Shown here piece by piece: positions 35,641 to 45,302 of a stretch of 64,000 nt of DNA. Position numbers and translations under genes: made by a program. Numbering within the stretch: the first letter of the stretch is position 1; each line of letters starts with the position of its first letter. The stretch is taken from assembly GCF_014076415.1 (NCBI RefSeq), contig NZ_CP043568.1:2852001-2916000 (forward strand), given 5' to 3'. The stretch comes from Comamonas testosteroni (lineage in GTDB: Bacteria; Pseudomonadota; Gammaproteobacteria; Burkholderiales; Burkholderiaceae_C). The notes under the pieces were generated by a model. The model made no database searches, had not been told where the DNA came from, and was given only the letters and a program-made list of their open reading frames with translations.

Positions 35641-36990
35641 TTAGTGTGCGTGCTCGGCTGTAGCCTTGCCCAGTTCGGCCTTAAGCATGAAGCTGCCTTC
35701 AGTCACATAGGACTGGCCGGACTTCAGCCCTTCAAGAATTTCTGTTGTCTGGGGATCTGAGCGACCAACGCGTACAGGTTGAGCTCGGAAACCCCCCTTG
35801 ACGGGCACAAACACAACACTGTTTTGGCCGTCCAGACGCTGGATAGCACTGGAAGCTACCGCCACTGGCACTTGTTGCGAAGAGGCCGTCAACTCCACAT
35901 TAACGAATAGACCTGGGCGCCACGCACCTTCAGGATTCTCTAGAGTGATTCGAGCAGGAGCGGTACGTGTTTCCTGGCCAATCAGAGCACCCACGTAAGC
36001 AACCACCCCAGTCGCAGACGACGAGAATGCTGTCGCTTTGACAGTTGCTTTTTCCCCTACCTTCACGGCGGGCAAGTCAGATGCTGCAACCCTCATTTCA
36101 GCCCAAACGGAGCGCAAGTCTGAGATTGTGAAAACTTGGGTAGTGTCCTGAACAGCTTCACCGACGGCGAGATGCTTCTCGACGATCACTCCGTCAAAAG
36201 GAGCCCTTAATTCAAATCGGTTTAGTGCACCGCCACCGCCTCCGGCGCCGTTGGCTGCCAATTTCTGTTGAGCATTTGAAACGGCAATTTCTGCCTCGCG
36301 CAGTGTCTGCCGAGCCTGCAAGTAATCCTGTTCAGCCGATACCTTCTCCTCCCACAGCTTTTGCTCTCTGGCATAGCTTGTACGCGCCAGTGCTAAGCGT
36401 TGGCTAGCGGCTTGAAGTTCACTTCGTTGCTCAGAAACAGCCGCACTGCTCAACACAGCCAGCAACTGCCCCTTCTTTACAACCTGCCCGAGATTGGCGG
36501 GTACCGAGTCGACGACGCCAGGGACTCGAGGGACAACGTGAGCCGTTTTGTCTTCGTTGAAGCGTATTTCCCCCGGAAGTTGCAGTACTGAGCGAACAGT
36601 TGCAGCGCCGACCTCTGCGGTTCGAATGCCTGCAGCCTGCATACGCTGCGAATCCATTTGGATTAGACCTTCATCGTCATCATGAGCACCTTCGGCGCTT
36701 TTCTTCTCTGCAGACTTGGCTCCGTCCTTTTGCTCTTTTTCATCATGGTGCTCACCATCTGCGTGTCCTTTTTCATCTTTGTGATCACCGCTTTGCTTCT
36801 CGCCGTGATGTTCTGTGTCTGCGTGGCTAGCGGCTTCTGAGTGCCCCTGACCTCCGGCACCTTTAGCACTGCTGCTGTCTGGACCACTGCGAAGAATTAG
36901 TGCAGCAGAAAGAGCGCCAACTACTAGGATTGCAGCAATTGCAATCTGAGTACGCCGAGTCCCAAATGGAGATGGTTTTGTATCGTTCAT
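35641..36990 (-). CDS. czcB: Periplasmic adaptor (membrane fusion) protein CzcB
   Basis: 449 residues from the ATG at 36990 (a longer frame to 37059 overlaps czcC and lacks merit). A membrane anchor (IAIAAILVVGALSAALIL) is followed by a His/Asp/Glu-rich segment at about residues 40-95 (HADTEHHGEKQSGDHKDEK), a likely metal buffer as in CzcB. Then come the lipoyl, coiled-coil and beta-barrel parts (GEIRFNEDKTAHVVPRVPGV, later LRAPFDGVIVEKHLAVGEAV). It links CzcA to CzcC. Confidence 0.92.
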   Translation of the reverse strand: MNDTKPSPFGTRRTQIAIAAILVVGALSAALILRSGPDSSSAKGAGGQGHSEAASHADTEHHGEKQSGDHKDEKGHADGEHHDEKEQKDGAKSAEKKSAEGAHDDDEGLIQMDSQRMQAAGIRTAEVGAATVRSVLQLPGEIRFNEDKTAHVVPRVPGVVDSVPANLGQVVKKGQLLAVLSSAAVSEQRSELQAASQRLALARTSYAREQKLWEEKVSAEQDYLQARQTLREAEIAVSNAQQKLAANGAGGGGGALNRFELRAPFDGVIVEKHLAVGEAVQDTTQVFTISDLRSVWAEMRVAASDLPAVKVGEKATVKATAFSSSATGVVAYVGALIGQETRTAPARITLENPEGAWRPGLFVNVELTASSQQVPVAVASSAIQRLDGQNSVVFVPVKGGFRAQPVRVGRSDPQTTEILEGLKSGQSYVTEGSFMLKAELGKATAEHAH

Positions 36991-37012
36991 GTTGATGATC
37001 TGTGCAAAAAAC

Positions 37013-38290
37013 TTACTCGTCTGTTGTGCCCAACAAGCGTTCGATATCGGCCGAAGCACGATGTGTGGCCATTAACTGGTCCAGGTATTGACTACGTACA
37101 TCAAACAAAGAGCGTTGCGCGTCAAGTACGTCCAGATAGCCGAATTTCCCTAGCGCAAATCCTTTGCTTGCCGCCTCATAGGCGACTTGTGCAGTCGGCA
37201 GCACGCGTTCAGACAGTTGGATAGCTTGTTTACGACTTGCCTCTAGCGTCTCTCGCGCCGCATAAAGTTGAGACTGAAGTTCCAACCGGGTAGCTAGCAA
37301 GCGCTCTTCAGCTTGGTCAGCCAGGCGGAGGGCTTGCAACTGATTTCCTCGATTGGTATCGAGCACAGGCAAAGGAATGGAGACGCCGACTACGAGTTGA
37401 TTGCCGGTCTCTTGAGCGCGCTTCATACCTAGACTCACCGTTGGGTCAGGAATTCGCTTTGCGCGCTCCAGATCTGCGGTCGCCCGGCTCTGTTCAACAG
37501 TGAAGCGAGCTTGCTGAATGGAAGGCGACTGCTCCAAGCGGCTTTGAAGAACCCCAATTTCCGGAACAGTAGGCAACGCGTCAAGTTTGCCTTGCGCATC
37601 ACCAAATACAGGGCCTCCCTCTCCTATAAGGGCCTGTAATTGTTGACGAGCCACTCGTTTTGCGGCCTGAGCTTGGGCTTGCTCCAGCTCTGCACTGGAC
37701 TCAGCGACACTGGCCCGGTTGGCCTCTAGGGGCGCTGCCTTGCCCGCTGCTACACGCTTCGATGCAGCCTCACGCGCGCTTCGAGCGATGTCAAGAGTTT
37801 GTCCTGCGAGGACTTCACGCTGCTGTGCGACTAACAACCCGAAGAATGCGAGTCGGACATCTGCGACAAGATTAGCTTTGGCGGCATCCAGCTCCGCCTC
37901 AGCCACATCTCGGCCACGTGCTGCAGCACGCATGCGCGCATCGCGCTTGCCACCGATTTCCAGCATTTGGGTCCATTGAACCGTCGTGGTACGTTTATCT
38001 CTGCTCGTATCTTCTTGTGAATACGAGAGCGCAGGGTTAGGCCTCGCCTTACTTTGCAGAACGGCTCCATCGCTTGCCTCAAGACCGCGCTGGGCAGCTC
38101 GTAAACGAGGGTGTTGGTCGATAGCGCGTGCTACTGCAGTGTCCAGAGTCAGTGGTGCCAGAGACGCCTTATTGGCAGGATTGTCCTGCGCTATGCCTGT
38201 CACGCCAGTTAAAGCCAAACTGGTGAACAACAACGCATGACGCAACGCACTAGCTGCTCGGCCAGCACGATGAGACGACGAAGAAATCAT
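37013..38290 (-). CDS. czcC: Outer-membrane factor CzcC (TolC-like)
   Basis: 425 residues with a signal peptide (LRHALLFTSLALTGVTGIAQ). Two OEP repeats rich in Ala, Gln and Leu form the alpha-barrel (ARAIDQHPRLRAAQRGLEAS early and EAASKGFALGKFGYLDVLDA late). First gene of the czcCBA operon, divergent from czcR, with a CusR-type palindrome in the shared promoter. The end of the frame lies 22 bases before the czcB start. Confidence 0.92.
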   Translation of the reverse strand: MISSSSHRAGRAASALRHALLFTSLALTGVTGIAQDNPANKASLAPLTLDTAVARAIDQHPRLRAAQRGLEASDGAVLQSKARPNPALSYSQEDTSRDKRTTTVQWTQMLEIGGKRDARMRAAARGRDVAEAELDAAKANLVADVRLAFFGLLVAQQREVLAGQTLDIARSAREAASKRVAAGKAAPLEANRASVAESSAELEQAQAQAAKRVARQQLQALIGEGGPVFGDAQGKLDALPTVPEIGVLQSRLEQSPSIQQARFTVEQSRATADLERAKRIPDPTVSLGMKRAQETGNQLVVGVSIPLPVLDTNRGNQLQALRLADQAEERLLATRLELQSQLYAARETLEASRKQAIQLSERVLPTAQVAYEAASKGFALGKFGYLDVLDAQRSLFDVRSQYLDQLMATHRASADIERLLGTTDE

Positions 38291-38414
38291 TGTTAAAACT
38301 CCTACCCGTGCAATCCAAAGTCAGCCGGGCGTTACATTGCCCAGGTGAGGAATAGAAAGCGGGTGGGCGCTGCCACTCTAATAAAGTGCTCCCCTCACCA
38401 TCCTGACAGCCAGA

Positions 38415-38428
38415 TGACAAATTTGTCA
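38415..38428. promoter_or_regulatory. CusR-type palindrome between czcC and czcR
   Basis: TGACAA-AT-TTGTCA, followed by TTTT, matches the known CusR box core. It lies 125 bases from czcC and 38 bases from czcR, so one bound regulator could control both directions, including autoregulation. Confidence 0.7.
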
Positions 38429-38465
38429 TTTTCAAAATGCGTGCGCCTATCTCAGAATAGTCAGC

Positions 38466-39158
38466 ATGAAAATCCTGGTTGTAGAAGATGAGATCAAGCT
38501 CGCCGATTACCTAAACAAGGGTCTGGCGGAAGAGGGCTTCACTGTGGATGTAGCCCACAACGGTATTGACGGTCTGCACCTGGCCAGTGAAATGGACTAT
38601 GACCTGATCGTGCTTGACGGCATGCTTCCGGGCATCGATGGCCTAGCCGTGCTAGCTGCGCTGAGGCAAACGAAACAAACACCTGTACTGATGTTGACTG
38701 CCCGTGGCCAGGTTGAGGATCGCGTCAAGGGACTGCAGTGTGGCGCCGATGACTATCTCGTGAAGCCATTTGCATTTTCTGAACTGGTCGCACGCCTGCA
38801 TGTTCTATTACGGCGCAGTGGCCCCAGCGTTGCCCAAGCCGCCCCCGAAGCGACGACTCTGCGCTTAGCTGACTTAGAGTTAGACCTAATTCGTCGTAGG
38901 GCCACGCGGGCGGGCCAGAGAATCGAGCTCACGGCCAAAGAGTTCAATTTGCTTAGCCTTCTATTACGCCGCCAAGGGGAAGTGTTAACACGAACAGAGT
39001 TGGCATCTCAGGTTTGGGATATGAATTTCGACAGTGAGACCAACGTGGTAGAGGTCGCTATCCGACGCCTGCGGCTAAAGCTTGATCAGCCTTTTGAGCA
39101 ACATCTCCTCCACACCGTCCGTGGCATGGGCTATGTGCTCGAATCTCGCACAACATGA
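38466..39158 (+). CDS. czcR: Heavy-metal response regulator (CzcR/CusR, OmpR family)
   Basis: 230 residues. The receiver domain has the acidic pocket (VVEDE) and phospho-acceptor Asp 51 (IVLDGMLPG), then Lys in VKPFAFSEL. The C-terminal winged helix ([20 protein letters not shown]) ends in the usual YVLE motif. The closest types are CzcR/CopR/CusR. It overlaps czcS by four bases. The CusR box just upstream supports CusR-like DNA binding. Confidence 0.92.
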   Translation: MKILVVEDEIKLADYLNKGLAEEGFTVDVAHNGIDGLHLASEMDYDLIVLDGMLPGIDGLAVLAALRQTKQTPVLMLTARGQVEDRVKGLQCGADDYLVKPFAFSELVARLHVLLRRSGPSVAQAAPEATTLRLADLELDLIRRRATRAGQRIELTAKEFNLLSLLLRRQGEVLTRTELASQVWDMNFDSETNVVEVAIRRLRLKLDQPFEQHLLHTVRGMGYVLESRTT

Positions 39159-40549
39159 GCAAGACCGCTGCACCACATTTAGCTCGACGTTTAGCCCGCG
39201 CCTTAGCACTGCAAACCATTGTTGGCCTCGGTTTTGTATGCATTGCTGTCTATTTCGTGATCTCCGTCACGCTGTCGGAACGTCAGCAAGACACCTTAGA
39301 TCACAAGAAAACAGCAATCGAGCACCTGTTAAGCGAGAGCCGAGGGGTTCACTCCCCGGAGGCCTTGAACCACATGCTTAACGACTTCGTCACGGGGCAT
39401 GACGAACTGTCTTTACGCCTGGTGCCAACCTCCGGTAAAAGCGCATTTGAACTTTTGCGCCAACCTGAAGATGACGACCGGGTTGCAGTTCGCAAATTTT
39501 CAGTGGAAGTTCCGACAGTTAACGACGGCCTGCAGCCAATGCAAGCGGTCCTGTTGCTAGACCGTAGACCAGATGACCGACTGCTTAATCGTCTGGCCTG
39601 GACCCTGGGCATTGCCGCCGTGGCGGGTGCATTGCTGGTCTCATTTGCGAGCACATGGCTTGTTCGCATAGGACTCAAGCCTTTACGCCTACTGGTGGAT
39701 CAAACGCGAAGCCTTTCTGCGCAAGACTTGCATCGCCGTTTAGATGATAGCCATCAACCTCAAGAATTAAGACCATTGATCGCACAGTTCAATGCATTGC
39801 TTGACCGACTGGCCATCGCCTATCAACAAATGGAGGCGTTCAATGCTGACGTGGCACACGAACTAAACACACCGTTGACCACCTTGATCAGTAGTTGCGA
39901 GTTGGCGCTTCGTAAACCGCGTAGTGCTGTTGAACTACAGGACATCTTGGCCTCCAACCTAGAGGATCTACAGCGCATGGCCGGAATCGTGGCTGACATG
40001 CTGTTTCTGTCACACGCAGACCGCGGTACTGAAGCGCGGCGATCCGCCAAAGTGAGTCTTGCAGAGCTTGCCTCAGAAGTGGCCGAGTTCCATGAGGCAG
40101 TGCTTCAAGAAGCGCACCTTCAAGTTCTAATCGATGGAGATGCAAGTGTTGCTGTGGATGCGCGTTTGGTTCGCCGTGCACTATCCAATCTTTTAGGCAA
40201 CGCTTCACGCTATGCAGAAGCCGGATCAACGATCACTATCGAGATCTCCCAAAGCGTAGTGGAGACACCCGATGGCAAACGTGACAACGTTAGCATTGCG
40301 GTGATCAACCGAGGAGCGGAGATCGATCCCATCCATCTGCCACGCCTGTTTGATCGGTTCTATCGTGCTGATGCGTCCCGCGCACATGCAAATCTCAATC
40401 ACGGCTTAGGACTGGCCATCGTTGCGGCTATAGCGCGGATGCACGGCGGTACCGCTTTCGCGACATCCTCAAGCGGGATCACCAAAATTGGGATCTCATT
40501 ACCTGCTTCACCTAAGGCAACGCCACACATCTTTGAATCTCAGTCGTGA
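39155..40549 (+). CDS. czcS: Heavy-metal sensor histidine kinase (CzcS/CusS)
   Basis: 464 residues. Two membrane helices (about 19-40 and 148-170) flank a periplasmic sensor region with acidic and His residues ([10 protein letters not shown]) that may bind metal. A HAMP linker follows, then the phospho-acceptor His 235 ([13 protein letters not shown]), N-box ([10 protein letters not shown]) and G-box motifs ([16 protein letters not shown]). It phosphorylates CzcR. The inducing metal is not evident from sequence; the CzcA type of pump suggests Zn/Cd/Co. Confidence 0.92.
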   Translation: MSKTAAPHLARRLARALALQTIVGLGFVCIAVYFVISVTLSERQQDTLDHKKTAIEHLLSESRGVHSPEALNHMLNDFVTGHDELSLRLVPTSGKSAFELLRQPEDDDRVAVRKFSVEVPTVNDGLQPMQAVLLLDRRPDDRLLNRLAWTLGIAAVAGALLVSFASTWLVRIGLKPLRLLVDQTRSLSAQDLHRRLDDSHQPQELRPLIAQFNALLDRLAIAYQQMEAFNADVAHELNTPLTTLISSCELALRKPRSAVELQDILASNLEDLQRMAGIVADMLFLSHADRGTEARRSAKVSLAELASEVAEFHEAVLQEAHLQVLIDGDASVAVDARLVRRALSNLLGNASRYAEAGSTITIEISQSVVETPDGKRDNVSIAVINRGAEIDPIHLPRLFDRFYRADASRAHANLNHGLGLAIVAAIARMHGGTAFATSSSGITKIGISLPASPKATPHIFESQS

Positions 40550-40672
40550 GATTCCAATTTGGATCGACCTGAGTTTCATAGCTAGTTCAGAGCCTCCTCG
40601 TTCCATCAGGAGTCCTTATGAGCTACCAACGTTGTCGAGAATGAAGCAGCCAGGCAAATCCTGGAGCACGAC

Positions 40673-40698
40673 TGTTGATTTCCACTCAAAAGTGACCC
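40673..40698 (+). repeat. IS21-type terminal repeat, left copy
   Basis: 26 bases beginning TGTTGATTTCCACTC and ending GTGACCC recur exactly, inverted, at 43514-43539. They look like ends of an IS21-family element. No istA or istB gene lies between them. Confidence 0.7.
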
Positions 40699-41466
40699 AC
40701 TGGGGGTGCGGATAAAAACTTGGACTGGTTTTATGCGGCTAGGACAAGTTTGTGCCGGTATTCCACAGGACTTAAACGTCCCAGAGATACCTTGATACGT
40801 TTTTCGTTGTACCAACGAATGTACGCATCGACAGCTTCGATGAACTGCTCAATCGTCGTTGATTGCCAGTTGCCGGGATAGAACAACTCTATTTTCAGCC
40901 TTCCAAAGAAGCCTTCGCATGCAGCATTGTCTGGCGAGCAACCTTTGCGAGACATCGAGCGAATCAGCTTTGCATCATGGATCCTCGAGAGCCAGCCCGG
41001 CCAGCGGTAGTGAGCTCCACGATCAGAATGAATCACAGGGCGGCTCTCACTGCCTTGAGCAGCATCAATGGCCGCATCCAGCATTGTGTTGACGAGATTT
41101 GCGTTGGGATGAGTCCCAATCGACCAGCTCACCACCAGCCCGTCAAAGCAATCAATGACTGGCGACAGGTAAACCTTGCCAGCAGGGATTTGGAATTCAG
41201 TAATGTCTGTGAGCCACTTCTCATTGGGCGCAGCAGCATGGAAGTCTCGATTGATGAGGTTTTGCGGGGCAGCACCTATCTCTCCAAGGTAGGAGTTATA
41301 TCTGCGGCGTTTGGGCTTGGCCACGATCAACCCCTCCTGCTTCATCAGCCGACGAACCACCTTCTCTGAGATGCCCGTGCACTCCTTGAGCAGAGATGCC
41401 TGTGAAGCCTCCTCGAATCTTCGCGCCACTCAAAAGTAGAGAATCCACCCCCACGGAGGTCTCTGC

Positions 41467-41733
41467 ATGAAGAAATCCAGATTCAGTGAAGCGCAAATCG
41501 TCGGCATCCTCAAAGAGGTCGAGCTCGGCGCCAAAGTCGGTGACACCTGCCGCAAGCACGGCATCAGCGATGCCACGTACTACAAGTGGAAGAGCCAGTA
41601 TTCAGGGATGTCCGTATCCCATCTGGCCCAGATGCGGCTGCTGCAGGAAGAGAATGCCAAGCTCAAGCGCATGTATGCCGACTTGGCACTTATGCACCAT
41701 GCGCTAAAGGATGTCGTTGAGCGAAAGCTCTGA
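41467..41733 (+). CDS. IS407-type transposase OrfA
   Basis: 88 residues: a helix-turn-helix ([20 protein letters not shown] and [12 protein letters not shown]) and a leucine-zipper-like tail ([20 protein letters not shown]). It binds the element ends. OrfB lies in another frame just downstream, and a programmed shift near 41725 would make the OrfAB fusion. Confidence 0.92.
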   Translation: MKKSRFSEAQIVGILKEVELGAKVGDTCRKHGISDATYYKWKSQYSGMSVSHLAQMRLLQEENAKLKRMYADLALMHHALKDVVERKL

Positions 41734-41756
41734 CCCCGGAGCGCCGTCGGTCCATC

Positions 41757-42563
41757 GTGCATGCGCTCATGAGCGAGCATCGCCTGAGCCAGCGCAGAGC
41801 TTGCCAAGCTGCGGGCCTGGCTCGCTCCACGCAGCGATATGCACGTGTGGTCTGCGACGACTCCGGGGTAATCGACTTCATCCAAAGATACGTGGCATTG
41901 AATCCTCGCCACGGGTTTGGGCTGCTTTACGACAGTGCCCGCTATCAAGCGCAGCCCTGGGGCAAGACTGTGCTTTGGCGTGTGTATTGCCAGCTCAAAC
42001 TGAACCTGCCCAGGCGAGGCAAGAAGCGTTTGCCGCAGCGCATCAAGCAGCCCTTGGAGGCAGCCCCAACACCGAACCAGGGCTGGAGTTGTGACTTCAT
42101 GTCCGATGCCCTGTGGTCAGGAAGACGGTTCAGAATCTTCAACGTCATTGACGAATTCAACCGGGAGTGCCTGCGTATCGAGATTGACACCAGCTTGCCC
42201 GCCGCTCGGGTGGTACGTGCCTTGGAGGAACTCGCTGAGGTCCGTGGGACACCGCAGTCCATTCGCCTGGACAACGGGCCCGAGTTCATCGCCCAGGCTT
42301 TAAAGCAATGGGCACAGCGCAAAGGCGTAGAGCTGCGCCACATTCAGCCGGGTAAACCGACGCAGAACGCTTACGTAGAACGTTTCAACAGAACCTATCG
42401 CACGGAGGTGCTCGACTGCTATGTCTTTGAATCGTTGCAGGAGGTGCGCTCGATGACCGAGGACTGGCTGCATCGCTATAACCACCATCGTCCACATGAA
42501 TCGCTGGGCCGGATTCCGCCGGTCGCGTATCGTGTCAAACGTTTCCCCAACCTCTACTTTTAG
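41757..42563 (+). CDS. IS407-type transposase OrfB (DDE integrase)
   Basis: 268 residues from ATG 41757; the frame opens slightly upstream ([12 protein letters not shown]) and is probably reached by frameshifting from OrfA. The DDE core is complete: [20 protein letters not shown] and [12 protein letters not shown]. Intact. Confidence 0.92.
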   Translation: MHALMSEHRLSQRRACQAAGLARSTQRYARVVCDDSGVIDFIQRYVALNPRHGFGLLYDSARYQAQPWGKTVLWRVYCQLKLNLPRRGKKRLPQRIKQPLEAAPTPNQGWSCDFMSDALWSGRRFRIFNVIDEFNRECLRIEIDTSLPAARVVRALEELAEVRGTPQSIRLDNGPEFIAQALKQWAQRKGVELRHIQPGKPTQNAYVERFNRTYRTEVLDCYVFESLQEVRSMTEDWLHRYNHHRPHESLGRIPPVAYRVKRFPNLYF

Positions 42564-43513
42564 GTGGCGCAGGAAACGAGGAAGCTTCACCTGTACCCTG
42601 CGGTACCCATAGCAACGGTAGTTGTTGTCGAAGATCTCTGTGATGCTTCGGCGTACATCCAAGTATTTGTCAGCCAGCTTCAGCCGGGCACGATGGTAAA
42701 AGTACGAGCTTCTAGCAAGGCCAACAAGAGAAAGCAGTTCTGGCAATTCATACTGACCGCGCAACGCTTCAACCAGCACAGCCTTATCTTTGTTTGCCAG
42801 GCTATGCAGATCAATGCCAGCCCCATTTTTTAAGATTTCATGGGCCTGTTTGAGAAGCTCCCGCTCTATCTTCAGCCGCCGAACATCCTGGCGCAATGAT
42901 TCAACTTGGCGCCTGAGTGCTGCTTCATCCAACACTGGCGATCGCTTTGGACTGTGTTTCATCGAGGCAGGGGCACAAGGGCCAAGCAACTGATTTTTCC
43001 AGTTGTACAAGGTCCCCCTACACACCCCTAACTTGTCCGCAATCTCCTGTGCAGTTGATTGACGGGTACACAGTTGCACCACGCCCTCACACATCAAAGT
43101 ATCAGGCTTTGTAGCCGGCCAAGATCTGCCTACTCTCGATTTGCAGGTGTCAGGGCAGTCTTGCCGAACCCACGCAGTCAACGTTCCTCGACCCGGATAA
43201 CCCAAAGCCCTCATCGTTGCAGCAATACAGCGATCATGGGCGAGGTAATGAGCAACCGCCACCTCCCTTTGCTTCAGAGAATATTTTGGTGCTCTTGGAG
43301 CTTGGCTTGCTGGCAAATCCTGATGCTTCAGGTAGTGCTGATACCAGCCTTTCAATGCGTTCTTGGTTGGGTACCCCAACTGGCGAATCGTGGCTCTGGC
43401 ACGCAAGCCAAGCTTGATGTAAAGCTCAACTGCACGAATCCTGTCTGCGTATGAATACATGAACTACCTCCTGGTAGTCCAAGTTTTTGTCCGCATCCCC
43501 ACTAGCCCCCGGC

Positions 43514-43539
43514 GGGTCACTTTTGAGTGGAAATCAACA
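43514..43539 (-). repeat. IS21-type terminal repeat, right copy
   Basis: Exact inverted copy of 40673-40698. The outer flanks of the two copies (GCACGAC before the left, GGGGAGTG after the right) show no target duplication. Confidence 0.7.
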
Positions 43540-43683
43540 GGGGAGTGCATGGACAGCCCTAATGGCGGTATCGACGCATCTTTCTTGCTAGAGGCCAGCG
43601 CTTTGAAAATGCGAGCCATTTCTAATGCCCAGAACTCAAAAAAGGCTATGTTCCTCAAGCATTTTGATCGCTTGTAAGCTTTA

Positions 43684-44545
43684 GAGCCGCTAACACTACT
43701 TCCCATTGAGAGCGGCATGAAGCATTTATGCTTCATGCCCTCATGGCAATACAACCCGTTAGCAAAGAGCTGTGGCGACAGCTGCAGCCCCTGATCCCCG
43801 CCTTCAAACCTTCCGCACGCAAGCTCACCGTGAGCGATGAGGCAGCTCTCAACGGCATCCTGTTTGTGCTGCAAACAGGCATTCCTTGGGAAGATCTCCC
43901 CCAGGCCCTGGGCTACGGCAGTGGTATGACTTGCTGGCGGCGCTTACGTGATTGGAATGCCAACGGCGTCTGGCAGAAATTGCATCTGGCGATGCTGGTG
44001 CGACTGCGCGAACATGACCAGATTGATTGGAGCCGGGCCAGCATCGATGGCCCATCGGTACCAAGCCCCCGGGGGGCCAGGAAACGAGCCCCAACCCCAC
44101 GGACAGAGGCAAGCTCGGCTCCAAACGACACCTCGTTGTAGATGCCAGAGGTATCCCGTTGGTGCTCCTCGTCAGCGGTGCTAATAGGCACGACGCCATG
44201 ATGTTCGAGAAGTGCATGAATGCGATTCCAGCTATTGCTGGCCTGCTGGGGCGGGCACGCTAGCGACCTGCAAAGCTGCACGCGGACAAAGGCTACGACT
44301 ACAAGCGCTGCCGTGCTTACTTGAGGCAGCGCGGTATCGCCAGCAGGATTGCCAGGCGTGGAGTCGAGAGCAGCGAAAAGCTGGGCAAACATCGCCGGGT
44401 CGTGGAGAGAACACACGGATGGTTTGCAGGCTTTGGCAAGCTGCGCATTCGCTTTGAAAGGCGACTGGATATCCATGAAGCGTTGCTGAAACTGGCCGCT
44501 GCGATCATCTGCGCACGCTTCGTGGATCGGTGGTGTTAGCCGCTC
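43684..44545 (+). mobile_element. IS5-family (IS427-type) element
   Basis: Inverted ends GAGCCGCTAACAC and GTGTTAGCCGCTC (one mismatch) delimit 862 bases flanked by TTA on both sides (43681-43683 and 44546-44548). The transposase is frameshifted. It ends a few bases before the manganese riboswitch. Confidence 0.85.
43743..44539 (+). pseudogene. IS5-family transposase, frameshifted
   Basis: Frame one starts MAIQPVSKELWRQLQPLIP and carries GIPWEDLPQALGYGSGMTCW and the first catalytic Asp region (IDWSRASIDG). Near 44080 the frame changes in a run of G and C, and the message goes on in another frame (GKLGSKRHLVVDARGIPLVL), then again near 44265 (ADKGYDYKRCRAYLRQRGIA, VVERTHGWFAGFGKLRIRFE). IS427-group elements can use one programmed shift; two changes suggest decay or sequence errors. 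Confidence 0.85.
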
Positions 44546-44551
44546 TTAGTC

Positions 44552-44668
44552 CCCTTGGGGAGTAGCCTGCTTCCACCCTGGAAGCGCATGCGTCAACATA
44601 CTCGGCATTCAATTTGCTGTGGCGTATGCATCCGTTCTTCGGTTGGCGAGACCATCGGCATTTCATCG
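44552..44668 (+). ncRNA. yybP-ykoY manganese riboswitch before mntP
   Basis: The leader has the conserved features of the proteobacterial yybP-ykoY aptamer: TTGGGGAGTAGCC, a GCTTCC/GGAAGC stem, GCATGCGTCAACATACTCGGC pairing with GGCGTATGCATCC, and GGTTGGCGAGACCATCGGC. Mn binding normally raises expression of the MntP exporter. A further hairpin (CTCGGGC/GCCCGA, about 44675-44720) before the start could be the expression platform. The IS5 element has landed directly upstream. Confidence 0.85.
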
Positions 44669-44733
44669 CGACGAGCTCGGGCCGCGGTGAGATGCCGTTG
44701 TGCTCATGCCCGACCGTTAAGAATGAATTCCCC

Positions 44734-45302
44734 ATGAATGCCGCTTCTATCTTGCTCCTGGCCTTTGCCATGTCCACCGATGCCTTTGCCGCAGCCGTCG
44801 GCAAAGGTTCTGCGCTACTCAAACCGCGCTGGTCTGAAGCATTAAGGACTGGCGCCATCTTCGGTGTCATCGAAGCCATCACACCTTTGGTAGGCTGGGC
44901 GCTCGGCTATGCGGCTTCAGATTACGTCAAGGCCTGGGACAACTGGATCGCCTTTGTGCTGCTTCTGGTGCTAGGTGGAAGAATGCTGATCGGGGCAATC
45001 AAAGTGCCTGATGGTGAAGAGCCCAGCAAACCTGCACGACATGGCTTCGGCTATTAGTTGCAACTGGATTTGCAACAAGCATTGATGCCATGGCCGTGGG
45101 CGTAGGACTTGCTTTTCTGGACGTAAGCATCGCCACCGTTGCTCTCGCTATCGGCTTCGCAACATTCGCAATGGTGACGTTGGGCGTGATGGTCGGGCGT
45201 GTACTGGGGAATATTGCTGGGCGCTGGGCCGAAGCCATCGGCGGTGTCCTGCTGATCGGTATTGGCTCGATCATTTTGTACGAACATTTAGTCGCTATCT
45301 AA
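44734..45302 (+). pseudogene. mntP: Manganese exporter MntP with a one-base frameshift
   Basis: The first frame encodes an MntP start ([20 protein letters not shown]) and stops after ARHGFGY. The second half continues one frame over as [20 protein letters not shown] to [18 protein letters not shown]. Comparison with MntP, where HGFWLLV is expected, places a lost T between 45048 and 45049. With it restored the protein would be full length, about 190 residues with six helices and both Asp motifs. Either a recent inactivation or a sequencing error. Confidence 0.9.

Larger units (their letters stand above)
41403..42589 (+). mobile_element. Complete IS407-type (IS3-family) element
   Basis: The ends TGAAGCCTCCTCG and, inverted, TGAAGCTTCCTCG open imperfect inverted repeats of about 38 bases. 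It is flanked by a 4-base duplication CCTG (41399-41402 and 42590-42593), the size expected for the IS407 group. Both reading frames look intact, so it may be active. Confidence 0.9.
40731..43460 (-). pseudogene. IS3-family transposase, interrupted
   Basis: The N-terminal part (43460 down to 42590) has two helix-turn-helix-like regions (ATIRQLGYPTKNALKGWYQH and TAQEIADKLGVCRGTLYNWK) and ends in YGYRRVQ. The C-terminal part (41402 down to 40731) resumes at ASLLKECTG and carries the integrase core with LTDITEF, SDRGAHY and a final CEGFFGRLKIE. Removing the inserted element and one CCTG copy restores one continuous frame of about 510 residues, so the interruption is clean. Confidence 0.88.
40707..43495 (-). 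mobile_element. IS3-family element, split by an inserted IS407-type element
   Basis: Ends are imperfect inverted repeats (TGCGGATAAAAACTTGGACT at the left, 19 of 20 bases matching the inverted right end) with the TG...CA tips usual in IS3. Without the insert the element is about 1.6 kb. It sits between two IS21-type ends, about 8 bases inside the left one and 18 inside the right. No matching target repeat flanks it. Confidence 0.85.

Noticed and set aside
43541..43680. Short frame ending NSKKAMFLKHFDRL between the IS21-type end and the IS5 element
   Set aside because: Looks like the tail of some protein but too short to assign and preceded by IS sequence.
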